From the NCBI GenBank assembly GCA_949295905.1, contig CASFNA010000001.1, forward strand, positions 31,060-95,059: a DNA stretch of 64,000 nt, written 5' to 3'. Positions within the stretch are counted from its first letter, which is position 1; each line of letters begins with the position of its first letter. This stretch comes from an uncultured Prevotellaceae bacterium. Lineage in GTDB: Bacteria; Bacteroidota; Bacteroidia; Bacteroidales; Bacteroidaceae. Below the pieces are notes generated by a model. It worked only from the letters and a program-made list of their open reading frames with translations. It had not been told where the DNA came from and searched no databases. The position numbers and the translations under genes are program-made. This document shows positions 15,904 through 26,432 of this stretch, one piece after another.

Positions 15904-17544
15904 TCAATACTTGAATGTCTCATGAAGCTCACTGTAGTTGCCACGCTCGTCAACAGCCACGAGTTTTACAGAATGCACCTTACCTGTCTTTACCACCGGC
16001 GCATCCTTCAAGTTGCAGACATACACGCCAGCCTTCTCCATATACTCAAACAATACGAAGCGGCCGTCAACATAACCTTTCAGCGACCGCAGGCCGCTTT
16101 GCTTGTCGTACGCCAACACACGCAATCTACCAGCCGACACGCTGAATGACGACAATACGGGCGGCGTGTCATCATAGGCGATTTCGTAACTTGCGCCAAG
16201 CTCACGCATCCGCCCCGTAACCCAGCCGTCATTGAACGTTCCGCCCATGTTGCGGTCTACGCCGTAATGGCTTACTATATACAATTTATCAGGGTATTTC
16301 ACCTTGTGTTTCAATCTCAACGATATCTTCGCCCAGTCGAAAAGGGGGTACGACTTTCCGTAAAAACTCCACTCGTCAGACAACGCGCTGGGCTTTACCT
16401 TCACTCCCGGAGACAGCTCCACATCGTCAGGGAGAAGGCCTTTGGCTACAAGGAGCATAAGGCCAGGACGCTGAAAACTGTTAATCCTGTCATGCCATAA
16501 CATGTTCATCACGCTCCGTCGCCTTGCCTTAGGTATGCTCTGACGCCTTCCCTTTACGGTAAAAGTATATCTACGGGAATTTCCGAAAACATCCGACACT
16601 GTATATGCCAAATGATAATCGCGCTCCTCGTCGAATGTAACAATGCCCCTGTCAGCCGTGCCTGCATGAAGCATAGGCAAAGTATTGCCGGGGTCGGCAA
16701 ACGACTTCATGTACCACAAATGCGTGCGGCAGTAATGGTCGTAGTCACCCCATGAGTTCACCATGCGGTTGCAATGGTCGGGGATGCTGTCTACCACGCT
16801 CTCAAACACCGTAACGCCGTCAATCTTAAGCGTCGTCCGGTGCACTCCGAGTATGCCGTAACTGCCCTCCATATAGTCGTTCGCCCATATGCCGAAACCC
16901 ACCTTGCCCCAAGCCGTGAACTCCCGCGTAAGGTCTGTGGATGTAAAGCCATACGACTGCTTGCGCTGCGAACCGCAAAAAAGTCCCTCACCCTCCACGG
17001 GGTAAGCCATGAACGAATGTGCGATAGGCTTTGTAGTGTCGGTGACAAAGTCTTTCAGATAGTCAAGAGGGTCGATAAAATCCCATGTCTTTGTAGAATG
17101 AAACTCGAGGTGAAGATGCGGAGCTTTGCTCGCCCCGGTGTTGCCACTAACGGCAATGAATTGCCCTTTAGCCACAGGGAAATCGGTTGGTCGAAGCCGA
17201 AGGTCGGCGAAACACGTCTGATTTTGGTACTGCCACTTGCGCACCATGGCAACCAACTGCGGCACAAACTTCTTCAAATGGCAATATACCGTAGTGATAC
17301 CGCCCGGATGACGGATATAAACGGCGTTGCCGAAACCGTCCAAGCCCACCGTAATCCTGCTTACATAGCCGTCGGCAACGGAAAATATCGGCTTCCCCTC
17401 TACCTGCCCGGTCCTGACATCTATGCCGCCATGAAAGTGATTAGGTCTCGGCTCACCGAAGTTACCTGACAAAGAAATAGGATAATTGACAGGTGAACCG
17501 AACGACAAGGCTGACGACAAGAGTAACGGAACGAGGAATGACAT
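15904..17544 (-). CDS. M23 (LytM-type) metallopeptidase
   Basis: 546 residues with a short signal peptide (about 1-16). The LytM domain comes first (about 20-165), with zinc ligands H38 and D42 in HFHGGIDVR and the HLHLEF motif near residue 145. The rest (about 170-546) is a beta-rich region of unknown fold with YTVSDVFGNSRRYTF and DERGNYSE segments that look like Ig-like strands. Such enzymes cut peptidoglycan cross-links in the periplasm. It leads a likely two-gene operon with the C69 dipeptidase, so the pair could process wall peptides; that is inference. Confidence 0.9.
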   Translation of the reverse strand: MSFLVPLLLSSALSFGSPVNYPISLSGNFGEPRPNHFHGGIDVRTGQVEGKPIFSVADGYVSRITVGLDGFGNAVYIRHPGGITTVYCHLKKFVPQLVAMVRKWQYQNQTCFADLRLRPTDFPVAKGQFIAVSGNTGASKAPHLHLEFHSTKTWDFIDPLDYLKDFVTDTTKPIAHSFMAYPVEGEGLFCGSQRKQSYGFTSTDLTREFTAWGKVGFGIWANDYMEGSYGILGVHRTTLKIDGVTVFESVVDSIPDHCNRMVNSWGDYDHYCRTHLWYMKSFADPGNTLPMLHAGTADRGIVTFDEERDYHLAYTVSDVFGNSRRYTFTVKGRRQSIPKARRRSVMNMLWHDRINSFQRPGLMLLVAKGLLPDDVELSPGVKVKPSALSDEWSFYGKSYPLFDWAKISLRLKHKVKYPDKLYIVSHYGVDRNMGGTFNDGWVTGRMRELGASYEIAYDDTPPVLSSFSVSAGRLRVLAYDKQSGLRSLKGYVDGRFVLFEYMEKAGVYVCNLKDAPVVKTGKVHSVKLVAVDERGNYSELHETFKY

Positions 17545-17641
17545 ACCCAGATTTTTACTATTGAATAAACATAGTTACCGCCCGTTTCACTCGCTAAGGA
17601 GTAAAACGAGCGACAACCACTTGACTATCGATGAACAATAT

Positions 17642-18490
17642 TCAACAAGCCTTGAAACTCATGTCAAGACCCTTGACTGAATGAGTCAAAGCCCCGACCG
17701 ATATAAAATCTACACCACATTCAGCATATTGACGTATGGTATCAAATGTTATTCCGCCGCTTGACTCGGTCTCATACCTGCCGGCAATCATCTCTACGGC
17801 AGTCCTAGTATCGTCGACAGAGAAATTGTCAAACATTATCCTGTCCACTCCACCACAGTCTAAAACCTGCTGTATCTCGTTGAAATTGCGCACCTCTATC
17901 TCAATTTTTAGGTCGAGCGAGTTCTCCTTGAGATACTTATGGCAACGGTCAATGGCATTCTTGATGCCTCCGGCAAAGTCAACATGGTTGTCCTTGAGAA
18001 GTATCATGTCGAAAAGGCCAATCCTATGGTTCATGCCTCCGCCTATTTTTACAGCCTGCTTTTCAAGTATACGCATACCGGGTGTTGTCTTTCTCGTATC
18101 CAAGACATGTGTACGTGTGCCCTTCAGGCGCTCCACATATTTGTGAGTCATCGTGGCAATGCCGCTCATGCGCTGCATGATATTCAGCATGAGCCGCTCC
18201 GTCTGGAGCAACGAACGCACTTTACCGCTGACTACCATGGCCACATCACCTTTCTTAACCTTGGCTCCGTCACCAATCAGCACCTCAACCTCAAGAGTGG
18301 GGTCAAACCTTGCAAACACCCTTTTGGCAACCTCTACGCCTGCCAATATTCCATCTTCCTTTATAAGCAAGTGGGACTTGCCCATGGCATCCTCCGGAAT
18401 GCAGCACAATGTTGTATGGTCACCGTCGCCTATATCTTCGGCGAACGCAAGGTCAATAAGCCTGTCTTCCAATTCGTCCACTGAATACAT
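17642..18490 (-). CDS. nadC: Nicotinate-nucleotide pyrophosphorylase (quinolinate phosphoribosyltransferase)
   Basis: 282 residues, normal length. NadC converts quinolinate and PRPP to nicotinate mononucleotide, CO2 and PPi in NAD synthesis. Family motifs: FAEDIGDGDHTT near the N-terminus, LLQTERLMLNIMQRMSGIAT, the substrate-binding DTRKTTPGMR, KIGGGMNHRIGLFDMILLKDNH, and SGGITFDTIRQYAECGVDFISVG at the C-terminal barrel end. No nadA or nadB lies nearby. No promoter match was found in the 46 bp before the start. Confidence 0.96.
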   Translation of the reverse strand: MYSVDELEDRLIDLAFAEDIGDGDHTTLCCIPEDAMGKSHLLIKEDGILAGVEVAKRVFARFDPTLEVEVLIGDGAKVKKGDVAMVVSGKVRSLLQTERLMLNIMQRMSGIATMTHKYVERLKGTRTHVLDTRKTTPGMRILEKQAVKIGGGMNHRIGLFDMILLKDNHVDFAGGIKNAIDRCHKYLKENSLDLKIEIEVRNFNEIQQVLDCGGVDRIMFDNFSVDDTRTAVEMIAGRYETESSGGITFDTIRQYAECGVDFISVGALTHSVKGLDMSFKAC

Positions 18491-18536
18491 TTTGCTCTTT
18501 TTTATTGTTTAAATCATCATTTCAACATATACCTAT

Positions 18537-19022
18537 TTACAAATAAATGCCCAAGCCTATCTTAAAACCAATCTTTGAATAATCAGAATGGTTCTTGAAC
18601 GACTGGTCATAATATACGGCCGGCTCAATGGTTACGTTTCTGTTCAAAAAGAAAGCATAACCAACCTCCAGCCCTGGCAGCAAGTCGTTGTAATTGTGAT
18701 TTGCATGTATGAGTTTTGCATTCAGACCAAGATACAACCCGTTCTGAATAATATAATATCTGCCCCCGATGCCAAAAACAAGCTCGTCGGAAGCACCTTC
18801 AAGCCCACTATGCTGCCATCCAAGCTGCCCTAATATCATCCAATCGTCAGCAAGCAGATAACCAGCCTTTGCATCAAGCCCGATGCTGAATTCCTCTGCT
18901 CCGCTATAACTTATATCCAGCCCTGTCACAGAAGCGCCAACATACCACTTGCCCTCTTCAAACTGGGCATGGCCTGCCACGGCTGTAAGCATGGCGACCA
19001 ACAACATTGCAATTTTTTTCAT
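18537..19022 (-). CDS. Small outer-membrane beta-barrel protein
   Basis: 161 residues from the ATG at 19022 (MKKIAMLLVAM...). A longer frame exists, but its start would lie within the promoter at 19049-19080. Signal peptide of 19-20 residues ending GHAQ, then about eight amphipathic strands (WYVGASVTGLDISY, FSIGLDAKAGYLL, GLYLGLNAKLIHA, FKIGLGIYL), with aromatic strand ends and a terminal strand typical of OmpW/OmpX-size porin-like proteins. The function is unknown. Confidence 0.85.
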   Translation of the reverse strand: MKKIAMLLVAMLTAVAGHAQFEEGKWYVGASVTGLDISYSGAEEFSIGLDAKAGYLLADDWMILGQLGWQHSGLEGASDELVFGIGGRYYIIQNGLYLGLNAKLIHANHNYNDLLPGLEVGYAFFLNRNVTIEPAVYYDQSFKNHSDYSKIGFKIGLGIYL

Positions 19023-19048
19023 ACGGTAATCTTTGGATAATTGATTTG

Positions 19049-19080
19049 CAAAAATACGTATTATATTTGAGATTACCAAA
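19049..19080 (-). promoter_or_regulatory. Promoter of the outer-membrane barrel gene
   Basis: TTTG (19077-19080), 20-bp spacer, TATTTTTG (19049-19056) on the minus strand. It interlocks with the plus-strand promoter at 19066-19096. Confidence 0.7.
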
Positions 19081-19096
19081 ATTTAATATAACTTTG
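19066..19096 (+). promoter_or_regulatory. Promoter of the GHL10-type hydrolase gene
   Basis: TTTG (19066-19069), 19-bp spacer, TAACTTTG (19089-19096) on the plus strand. It fixes the gene start at 19133. Confidence 0.7.
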
Positions 19097-19132
19097 CAGG
19101 ATATTAGGCCACATACACCGACAAACAGACGC

Positions 19133-20872
19133 ATGAAAATACATGACCGGCTTTCGCTTTTCATCACTATCATAGCCTCTTTTGCCTTCACATCTGAAGG
19201 CAAAGGCCAGACTCCCAATTACAACAACTATCCAAAATATGAAGTAAGAGCCGTTTGGCTGACGACATTGGCTGGTCTTGACTGGCCGCACAACAAAGCC
19301 ATAAACACAAATTCAGTTGAAAAACAGAAACAGGAACTGACCGATATTCTCGACAAACTAAAAGCAGCAAACATCAACACCATACTGTTTCAAGCCCGTA
19401 CACGGGCCGCATCCATTTACCCTTCATCCATAGAGCCATGGGATGCCTGCCTTACCGGGACTTACGGTAAATCACCCGGTTACGACCCATTGGCATTTGC
19501 AATAGACGAATGCCATAAACGCGGCATGGAAATACAAGCATGGATTGTAACAATACCTGTAGGGAAATGGAACTCTGAAAACTGCAAAGCCATACGCAAG
19601 AAAAACTCTGGACTTATCGTAAAAATAGGCACGGAAGGCTATATCGACCCGTCAAGTCCTATGGCAGCCCCTTATATAGCCAACATATGCAGGGAAATAA
19701 CAAGCCGATATGACATCGACGGAATACACCTTGACTATATACGCTACCCGGAAACATGGCCCTTGAAAATGTCTGACAGGCTGAACAAAAAAAGGAAACG
19801 CAACTATCACACAACAGCTGATGACATCAACGTTACGACTCGCCAGAAAAACATCACTGCCATTATACGTGCGGCGCATAATGCCATAAAACAATTAAAA
19901 CCGTGGGTCAAACTCAGCTGTGCAACCATAGGCAAGCATTCCGACCTGGCCAGATATTCCAGCCGCGGCTGGAACGCCCTTGTCAAAGGATGCCAAGACA
20001 CGCAAAAGTGGCTGGAAACAGGCATCGTAGACCAACTCTACCCCATGGCATACTTCCAAGGTGACAATTTCTATCCATTCATCATTGACTGGAAGGAGAA
20101 CAGCTACGGACACACAATAGTGCCGGGCATAGGCATATACCGGCTAACCAGAAACGAAGGAGACTGGCCTATCGGCGAAATCATCAGGCAAATGCATGTA
20201 TCAAGGGCCGCAGGCATGGGGTTTGCCATGTTTCGAGAACGCTTTTTACTCGACAACTCCAAAGGGCTGTATGAATTTACCAAAGACGAATTTGCACCAT
20301 TCCCCGCACTCGTACCACCCATACAACAATCATGCGGGCAAAACATTTCCACACCCCAAAACCTTAGAACAGTAAAACATGACGGATATGAAACATTGAT
20401 TTGGGATAAAAATCCAAAAGAAGACAATGGCACGGCATACAACATATATGCATCCTCAACATACCCGGTGGATACGGACAACCCGTGTAATCTTATTGCA
20501 ATACGACATCCGAACCGCCACATCACAATTAAAACAGAACGAAAGCTCTATTTTGCAGTGACAAGCACAAACCGTTACGGCATCGAAAGCCCATCCGTAC
20601 AACAGGTTAAAGCCACAACATCAGATACCGGCAAATTCATATACAACGACGGAACAAATATCTCATTGCCTCCTAAAGACGAGTTGCATGACGCCGAATA
20701 CATCTTGTTAAAGGACTTAAGCGGCCGCAACATAGCAACGCGCCCATACAAAGGGTACAATGCAGACATCAGCGAATTGCCGGACGGATGCTACACCATA
20801 TATTCACTCAACGCCAAAGGCATAACACACCGCCTTGGCTTCACAATAATCAAACGCAGCAATACGATATAA
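19133..20872 (+). CDS. Exported GHL10-type (DUF187) glycoside hydrolase-like protein
   Basis: 579 residues from the ATG at 19133, chosen because it opens a signal peptide (MKIHDRLSLFITIIASFAF) right behind the promoter. The catalytic-type TIM barrel covers about 30-370: EVRAVWLTTLAGLDWP, NTILFQARTRAASIYPS, GYDPLAFAIDECHKRGMEI and IDGIHLDYIRYPE, the hallmark of the DUF187/YngK family. A fibronectin-like domain and a C-terminal segment with LKDLSGRNIATRPY, resembling a Por-type sorting domain, follow. Relatives act on peptidoglycan-like or other glycans. Transcribed alone and closed by a strong terminator. Confidence 0.87.
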   Translation: MKIHDRLSLFITIIASFAFTSEGKGQTPNYNNYPKYEVRAVWLTTLAGLDWPHNKAINTNSVEKQKQELTDILDKLKAANINTILFQARTRAASIYPSSIEPWDACLTGTYGKSPGYDPLAFAIDECHKRGMEIQAWIVTIPVGKWNSENCKAIRKKNSGLIVKIGTEGYIDPSSPMAAPYIANICREITSRYDIDGIHLDYIRYPETWPLKMSDRLNKKRKRNYHTTADDINVTTRQKNITAIIRAAHNAIKQLKPWVKLSCATIGKHSDLARYSSRGWNALVKGCQDTQKWLETGIVDQLYPMAYFQGDNFYPFIIDWKENSYGHTIVPGIGIYRLTRNEGDWPIGEIIRQMHVSRAAGMGFAMFRERFLLDNSKGLYEFTKDEFAPFPALVPPIQQSCGQNISTPQNLRTVKHDGYETLIWDKNPKEDNGTAYNIYASSTYPVDTDNPCNLIAIRHPNRHITIKTERKLYFAVTSTNRYGIESPSVQQVKATTSDTGKFIYNDGTNISLPPKDELHDAEYILLKDLSGRNIATRPYKGYNADISELPDGCYTIYSLNAKGITHRLGFTIIKRSNTI

Positions 20873-20873
20873 A

Positions 20874-20936
20874 ACGTAGCCCCGGCATAAGGAGGATGTT
20901 GCAACAATCTGCATCCTCCTCATGCCGGGGCTACGT
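20874..20936 (+). terminator. Terminator of the GHL10-type gene
   Basis: A 24-bp stem with one mismatch (20874-20888 with 20922-20936, and 20890-20898 with 20912-20920), starting two bases after the stop codon. The U-tract is poor, but the stem is very stable. Confidence 0.7.
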
Positions 20937-21299
20937 GAAAAACAGCAAACGACTGATATACAGACCGACGGCATCATCATAAACACAAGGACCATGTCAC
21001 ATGCTTTATTCAAATAAGCAAAATATGCGGCAAAATAAAGACTTATAAAAGACAGCATTTCACAAACCAACATACGGCATTTCACTGTACAAAAGACCGC
21101 ATATTATCAAGCAATTAACCGTATTTTATTCAACAGGTAAAACTACAATGCCCCTCGGCCAACTCATTGCTCAATATCCACCAAGAACATATAAAACATG
21201 TAAAGTTCAACAAGCGATTATACCAACAGGACATATCCCCCAAACAGCCTTCAGCATACCGGGGACAAATAATCAACAACCGCCAAACTAATACGCATA
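20937..21299. repeat. Gene-free stretch with 22-nt-unit repeat, copy B
   Basis: No credible gene. Read on the minus strand, about 21030-21130 holds three to four degenerate units of the same family as copies A and D, sharing AATATGCGGTCTTTTG and AAATGC(C/T)GT. The remainder (21130-21299) shows nothing I can name. Confidence 0.5.
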
Positions 21300-21362
21300 A
21301 AAAAAATAATATGAGGGAAAAGATGTGTGTCCACACACCATATCCCCTCATATTATTTTTTA
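21300..21362 (-). terminator. Terminator of the ATP synthase operon
   Basis: A 17-bp stem (21301-21317 with 21345-21361) enclosing a second ATGTGTG/ACACACCAT pairing, with a run of T on the minus strand after the stem. It starts 16 bp beyond the atpG stop. Confidence 0.85.
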
Positions 21363-21377
21363 AGGAATCAAGGCCTG

Positions 21378-22346
21378 TCAGTTATTCACCGAACCACCTA
21401 CTATGTCGAGCAACTCGTTGGTGATGGCTTGCTGACGGCTCTTATTGTACTGTAGATTCAATTCACGCAGAAGCTCATCCGCATTGTCAGTTGCCGTCTG
21501 CATGGCTACCATGCGCGCAGCGTGCTCGCTGGCCACACTGTCAAGCAACGCCGTATAAACCATCAGATGCAATAGCTTTGGTATAAGCATGGCTAACACT
21601 GTAGACATATCCGGCTCAACGATGAAGTTGTCGTTAAGAGGCTTGGCCTCCTCCTTTTCTGACAAGCCTGGACGGTGTCCTTTCTTGCGCAGATATTCCT
21701 GTGCTTCAAAAGTCGCTATATTCGATGACAAATCACGCTCGTCATCAAATTCGAGTTCGCCCTTTACATCGATAGGCAAAAACGTCTTACGTGTAAGTAT
21801 CTGCGAACCGGCGCTCTTAAAGTGGTGATATATCATTTCCACTCGGTCTATCTCACCATCGACAAACTGCCGCGAAAGATTCTCCGCCAAACCAATACAC
21901 TGATTTACATCAGGCTTATCCACAATTGAAGAATAATCCCCGCTGCAAGTCAGACCGAGCTTCGCCACTTTTTCCGCAACCTTCCGCCCTACAGGATAAA
22001 CAACAATGTTATCCTTTCCCAAGCTACAGTATTCGTCAATAACATTCAGCATCATCTTGATGATATTCGCATTGAAACCTCCGCATAAGCTACTATTCGA
22101 CGAATACACGACCAAAGCCACCCTCTTTACCGGGCGTTCCATACTATAAACGCTGGTGGCATCCACCTCAGATGCCAGAAAGCTTTTCAATATGTGCTCA
22201 AGCATGGTCTCGTAAGGCAGCATGTTTTCAATCATAACCTGGGCATGATGCAGCTTAGACGAAGCTACCATCTTCATCGCACTGGTTATCTTACGCGTGC
22301 TGTTTACGGATGATATGCGGTTTTTTATTTCTTTAAGTGACGGCAT
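21378..22346 (-). CDS. atpG: F1Fo ATP synthase gamma subunit
   Basis: 322 residues, somewhat longer than the E. coli protein. The central rotor shaft of F1. N-terminal coiled-coil start (LKEIKNRISSVNSTRKITSAMKMVASSKL) and C-terminal ARMVAMQTATDNADELLRELNLQYNKSRQQAITNELLDIVGG are the two family signatures. The additional length is a charged insert in the middle (about residues 190-240, with DDERDLSS and KKGHRPGLSEKEEAK). Last gene of the operon, 7 bp after atpA, closed by the hairpin at 21300. Confidence 0.97.
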   Translation of the reverse strand: MPSLKEIKNRISSVNSTRKITSAMKMVASSKLHHAQVMIENMLPYETMLEHILKSFLASEVDATSVYSMERPVKRVALVVYSSNSSLCGGFNANIIKMMLNVIDEYCSLGKDNIVVYPVGRKVAEKVAKLGLTCSGDYSSIVDKPDVNQCIGLAENLSRQFVDGEIDRVEMIYHHFKSAGSQILTRKTFLPIDVKGELEFDDERDLSSNIATFEAQEYLRKKGHRPGLSEKEEAKPLNDNFIVEPDMSTVLAMLIPKLLHLMVYTALLDSVASEHAARMVAMQTATDNADELLRELNLQYNKSRQQAITNELLDIVGGSVNN

Positions 22347-22353
22347 AAATCAA

Positions 22354-23940
22354 TCAGTTTTTATACTGGCCAGCAATATCGGCCATTACGGACTCTATCA
22401 CCTTAGTCTGCTCGTCTCCAATTTTGCCGGCGGCGAGTGTATCTATCACATCTGCATGTGCCGAGCGCATTTTCTCCAAGAATGTGTCCTGGCATTCACG
22501 TACCTTCTCGACAGGAACATCGTGCATAAGGCCATGCGTTCCACAATAAAGGATTGCGACCTGCTCGCCTACAGGCATAGGGCTATACTGGGGCTGGATA
22601 AGGAGCTGGTTGTTCTTGCGCCCACGGTCAAGAGTCATGGCCGTGACCGCATCCATGTCACTTGAAAACTTTGAGAACGACTCAAGCTCGCGATACTGTG
22701 CCTGGTCTATCTTCAACGTTCCGGCCACCTTCTTCATACTCTTTATTTGGGCGGAACCTCCAACACGGCTTACCGAAATACCAACATTTATCGCCGGACG
22801 GAATCCTTGGTTAAACAAGTCAGTCTCCAAGTAAATCTGTCCGTCAGTGATAGAAATCACATTGGTAGGTATGTAGGCCGAAACGTCACCTGCCTGTGTC
22901 TCGATTATCGGCAGAGCGGTAAGTGAGCCACCACCTTTAACATGTCCCTTCATACACTCAGGCAAGTCGTTCATCTGCTCGGCAACTTCCTGCTGGTCAT
23001 TAATCCTTGCCGCACGCTCAAGCAAACGGCTGTGCAAATAGAACACGTCACCAGGATAAGCCTCTCGACCTGATGGACGACGAAGAATCAATGAAACCTC
23101 TCGATATGCAACGGCCTGTTTTGACAAGTCGTCATACACAACTAATGCCGAATAGCCTCTATCCCTGAAATACTCGCCGATGGCAGCACCTGCAAATGGA
23201 GCATAATACTGCATGGCAGCAGGATCCGCAGCTGTAGCTGACACAACTATTGTATACGGCATCGCACCATGTTCTTTCAAATTTGCCACCAACGCAGCAA
23301 CTGTGGAAGCCTTTTGGCCTATCGCCACATATATGCAATAAACAGGCTTGCCTGCATCATAAAAACTCTTTTGGTTGATTATCGTGTCAACCGCTATGGC
23401 AGTTTTACCAGTCTGGCGGTCGCCAATGATAAGCTCACGCTGACCACGGCCGATAGGAATCATTGAATCGACAGCCTTCAATCCTGTCTGGAGCGGCTCT
23501 TTAACCGGCTGGCGGTAAATAACACCTGGAGCCTTGCGGTCCAACGGCATCTCAAAAGAGCCTGTCAAATCAATATCACCCTTACCGTCAATTGCCTGAC
23601 CGAGGGGATTGATAACTCGCCCAAGCATATTGTCATTCACCTTAATGCTTGCAATACGCTTTGTACGCTTTACATGCATTCCTTCCTTAATACCGGAAGT
23701 AGGTCCTAAAAGCACACATCCGACATTGTCTTCCTCCAAGTTCATGACAATGGCCATTGTACCATTCTCAAACTCAAGCAGCTCGTTCGCCTCGGCGTTG
23801 CGCAGTCCATAGATACGAGCAACGCCATCACTCACCTGCAATACCGTGCCCACTTCATCAAACTTAGCACTACCGCTTATCCCCTTAAGCTGTTCAAGAA
23901 GGACTTGTGATACTTCGCTCGGTTTAATTTTATCTGACAT
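22354..23940 (-). CDS. atpA: F1Fo ATP synthase alpha subunit
   Basis: 528 residues. Non-catalytic nucleotide-binding subunit of the F1 hexamer. Walker A GDRQTGKT at 173-180, the [11 protein letters not shown] Walker B region and [24 protein letters not shown] are intact; the C-terminal helical domain is complete. It follows atpH with a 21-bp gap and precedes atpG by 7 bp. Confidence 0.98.
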   Translation of the reverse strand: MSDKIKPSEVSQVLLEQLKGISGSAKFDEVGTVLQVSDGVARIYGLRNAEANELLEFENGTMAIVMNLEEDNVGCVLLGPTSGIKEGMHVKRTKRIASIKVNDNMLGRVINPLGQAIDGKGDIDLTGSFEMPLDRKAPGVIYRQPVKEPLQTGLKAVDSMIPIGRGQRELIIGDRQTGKTAIAVDTIINQKSFYDAGKPVYCIYVAIGQKASTVAALVANLKEHGAMPYTIVVSATAADPAAMQYYAPFAGAAIGEYFRDRGYSALVVYDDLSKQAVAYREVSLILRRPSGREAYPGDVFYLHSRLLERAARINDQQEVAEQMNDLPECMKGHVKGGGSLTALPIIETQAGDVSAYIPTNVISITDGQIYLETDLFNQGFRPAINVGISVSRVGGSAQIKSMKKVAGTLKIDQAQYRELESFSKFSSDMDAVTAMTLDRGRKNNQLLIQPQYSPMPVGEQVAILYCGTHGLMHDVPVEKVRECQDTFLEKMRSAHADVIDTLAAGKIGDEQTKVIESVMADIAGQYKN

Positions 23941-23961
23941 ATTAAAAATTACAATCGTTTA

Positions 23962-24501
23962 TTATTTAAGCTGTGACAAAATGGATTTCAACATTGACTT
24001 GACACTTAAATCCAATCTGTATGTATCGTACTCCAATATGAAGCCTCCAATAATATCTGGATTTGTTTCAGTCTCAAACTCAACAGTTCCACTTGTCTTA
24101 CCCTCCACCAACTTTCGCAACCTCTGTTCTGTGGAAGAAGAAACGGAAGTAGCGGTCAAAAGTTTTGCACGGATTAGATTTTTCTGCCTTCGGTATAAAG
24201 TGATATATGAATTCGCAATGAACTGCATCATGCTCTCACGGTCTTCCTTTAAAACAAGTTTTAAGAAAGTACATGTAAGTTCACACGGCTTACCGCCAGC
24301 CGCTATAAGGAACAAATGTTCCTTTTCCTCTTTTGAGAGCATCGGATTATCTATGGTAAACTTAAGCTCCGGGACGTTTACATAACTCTCGGATAACGAC
24401 TGCATCTCATGATACACCTTATGCTCAAGCTTCGCCTCCGTGCCTGCTTTCAGCAATGCGCGTGCATACCTTACCGATATTAATCCTAAATCCATAATCA
24501 A
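23962..24501 (-). CDS. atpH: F1Fo ATP synthase delta subunit
   Basis: 179 residues. Peripheral-stalk subunit that joins F1 to subunit b. N-terminal helical domain (ISVRYARALLKAG) and the C-terminal GGFILEYDTYRLDLSVKSMLKSI strand-helix, which ends as family members do. It begins directly after the atpF stop. Confidence 0.95.
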   Translation of the reverse strand: MIMDLGLISVRYARALLKAGTEAKLEHKVYHEMQSLSESYVNVPELKFTIDNPMLSKEEKEHLFLIAAGGKPCELTCTFLKLVLKEDRESMMQFIANSYITLYRRQKNLIRAKLLTATSVSSSTEQRLRKLVEGKTSGTVEFETETNPDIIGGFILEYDTYRLDLSVKSMLKSILSQLK

Positions 24502-25002
24502 TTATCTTTTTTCAGAAGAAACTTCATCCAGCATACGGTCAATCAAATCCATCTGCGCTTTGTCACTGCCAAGTTTCTCACGGAGAATTTTCTCGGCTAT
24601 CTCAACACTGAGAGTTGCCACTTCCTTGCGAATGCCGCTAACAGCAGTCCGCCGCTGGTTCTCAATCTCCGCCTTAGCCTCCGAAAGAAGTCTGCTACCC
24701 TCTTCACGCGCCTTACCTCGAGCTTTCTCTACAATGGCATCACGCGTAGCGGCAGCCTCCTTCAGCAACAAGGCTTGCTTCTCACGGGCTTCCTGCAAGA
24801 TGGATTCACTCTCTCTCTGTATATTGGCAAGCTTTTCATTGGCCTCATGCGCCTTCTGCAAACTGTCATCTATATAAGCCTTCCTGTCGTTAACCATCTT
24901 TATGATTACAGGAAGTCCAAATTTACAAAAGATGCCCAGCACCACAAAGAATGTGATGGCCATCCAAAAAAGCAGCCCTGTACTCGGAACTAATAAATCC
25001 AT
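24502..25002 (-). CDS. atpF: F1Fo ATP synthase subunit b
   Basis: 166 residues. One N-terminal membrane helix (about 8-28, LFWMAITFFVVLGIFCKFG), then a long charged amphipathic coiled coil with SLQKAHEANEKLANIQRE, the peripheral stator. Typical length. Adjacent to atpH with no gap. Confidence 0.96.
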   Translation of the reverse strand: MDLLVPSTGLLFWMAITFFVVLGIFCKFGLPVIIKMVNDRKAYIDDSLQKAHEANEKLANIQRESESILQEAREKQALLLKEAAATRDAIVEKARGKAREEGSRLLSEAKAEIENQRRTAVSGIRKEVATLSVEIAEKILREKLGSDKAQMDLIDRMLDEVSSEKR

Positions 25003-25063
25003 ACGCTGATATTATAGAACAGCTCCACTGGCTTTAGCCATACCGGAGCTGTTTGTCTCTAAT

Positions 25064-25315
<252 letters not shown>

Positions 25316-25346
25316 TTAAATATTAATTTTTTCAATTTTCTAAATT

Positions 25347-26426
25347 CTACTTGCCATGCTCCGGTTCAACCCTTGCCAAACCGATAAACACGGCACTAAG
25401 CATCGTGAACACCATCGCTTGTATGAAGCAGACCAAACACTCAAGACACATCATAAAGACACTCATGATGACGCTCAATACTGTCATGCTCAAGAACACG
25501 GCAACAGCTTTGCTCGCTACTAGGAATATTATACACGTTATGGCCAAAGCTATTGCATGACCAGCCATCATATTGGCAAAAAGTCGAATCATCAGCGCAA
25601 ACGGCTTCGTAAATATTCCGACAAACTCTATTACGGGAATAACAGGCACTGGAGCCTTAAGCCATGTCGGAACATCAGGCCAGAAAATGTCTTTCCAATA
25701 ATGTTTATTACCGCTAAACTGAACTATGACGAACGTGCATAAAGCCAAAAAGAAAGTAACTGCAATATTTCCTGTCACATTCCCCCCACCTGGAGGAAAC
25801 GGCATCAACCCCATTATGTTACAAGTGAAAATGAAGAAGAAACACGTAAGCAAATAAGGTGTATACTTCTCATAGCCTTTTCCTACACCAGGCTTGATTA
25901 TCTCGTCAATTACATACATTACAAGCATCTCAATAAACCCGGTAAACCCTTTGGGAGCAGGGTCACTCGCCTTGCGGTTGCGATACCAACGGGCTGGTAT
26001 CAATATGCAGCACAACAGAATAATGACATTAATGAACATTACGGCAACGGTCTTGGTTATCGATATGTCAAACGGACGTGTCTCATTGCCATTTACATCC
26101 AGCTCTACAATCTTACCGCCGTTGTCACCTTCTGTTGCTATAGCCAAGTTATAAGGGCCATGCCTATACCCTTCAGCATCACGCTCTTCTGAAAATTGCG
26201 CACTGCTAAACACATGAAATCCTGTTGAACTTTTGACAATTACAGGCAAATGTATGACTAAAGGCTTGTCGCCTATGTCAGTTACATGCCAATCATAAGA
26301 ATCCTTTATGTGTTCTAGCACAACCTCCTTGATATCAGTATCTTGTCCTCCTGCGGCAACCGCCGAAGCAACAACAGCCTGCAACATCAGTGCAATCACA
26401 CATAGCAACCGTATTAAATGGTTCAT
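25347..26426 (-). CDS. atpB: F1Fo ATP synthase subunit a
   Basis: 359 residues. Membrane part (about 130-359) with the half-channel helix containing the essential Arg in MIRLFANMMAGHAIAL. The N-terminal 130 residues are unusual outside this phylum: a signal-like helix (about 1-24) and a hydrophilic beta-rich domain (WHVTDIGDKPLVIHLPVIV), probably in the periplasm. It lies 6 bp after the small membrane gene at 26433. Confidence 0.96.
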   Translation of the reverse strand: MNHLIRLLCVIALMLQAVVASAVAAGGQDTDIKEVVLEHIKDSYDWHVTDIGDKPLVIHLPVIVKSSTGFHVFSSAQFSEERDAEGYRHGPYNLAIATEGDNGGKIVELDVNGNETRPFDISITKTVAVMFINVIILLCCILIPARWYRNRKASDPAPKGFTGFIEMLVMYVIDEIIKPGVGKGYEKYTPYLLTCFFFIFTCNIMGLMPFPPGGGNVTGNIAVTFFLALCTFVIVQFSGNKHYWKDIFWPDVPTWLKAPVPVIPVIEFVGIFTKPFALMIRLFANMMAGHAIALAITCIIFLVASKAVAVFLSMTVLSVIMSVFMMCLECLVCFIQAMVFTMLSAVFIGLARVEPEHGK

Positions 26427-26432
26427 CCTATT

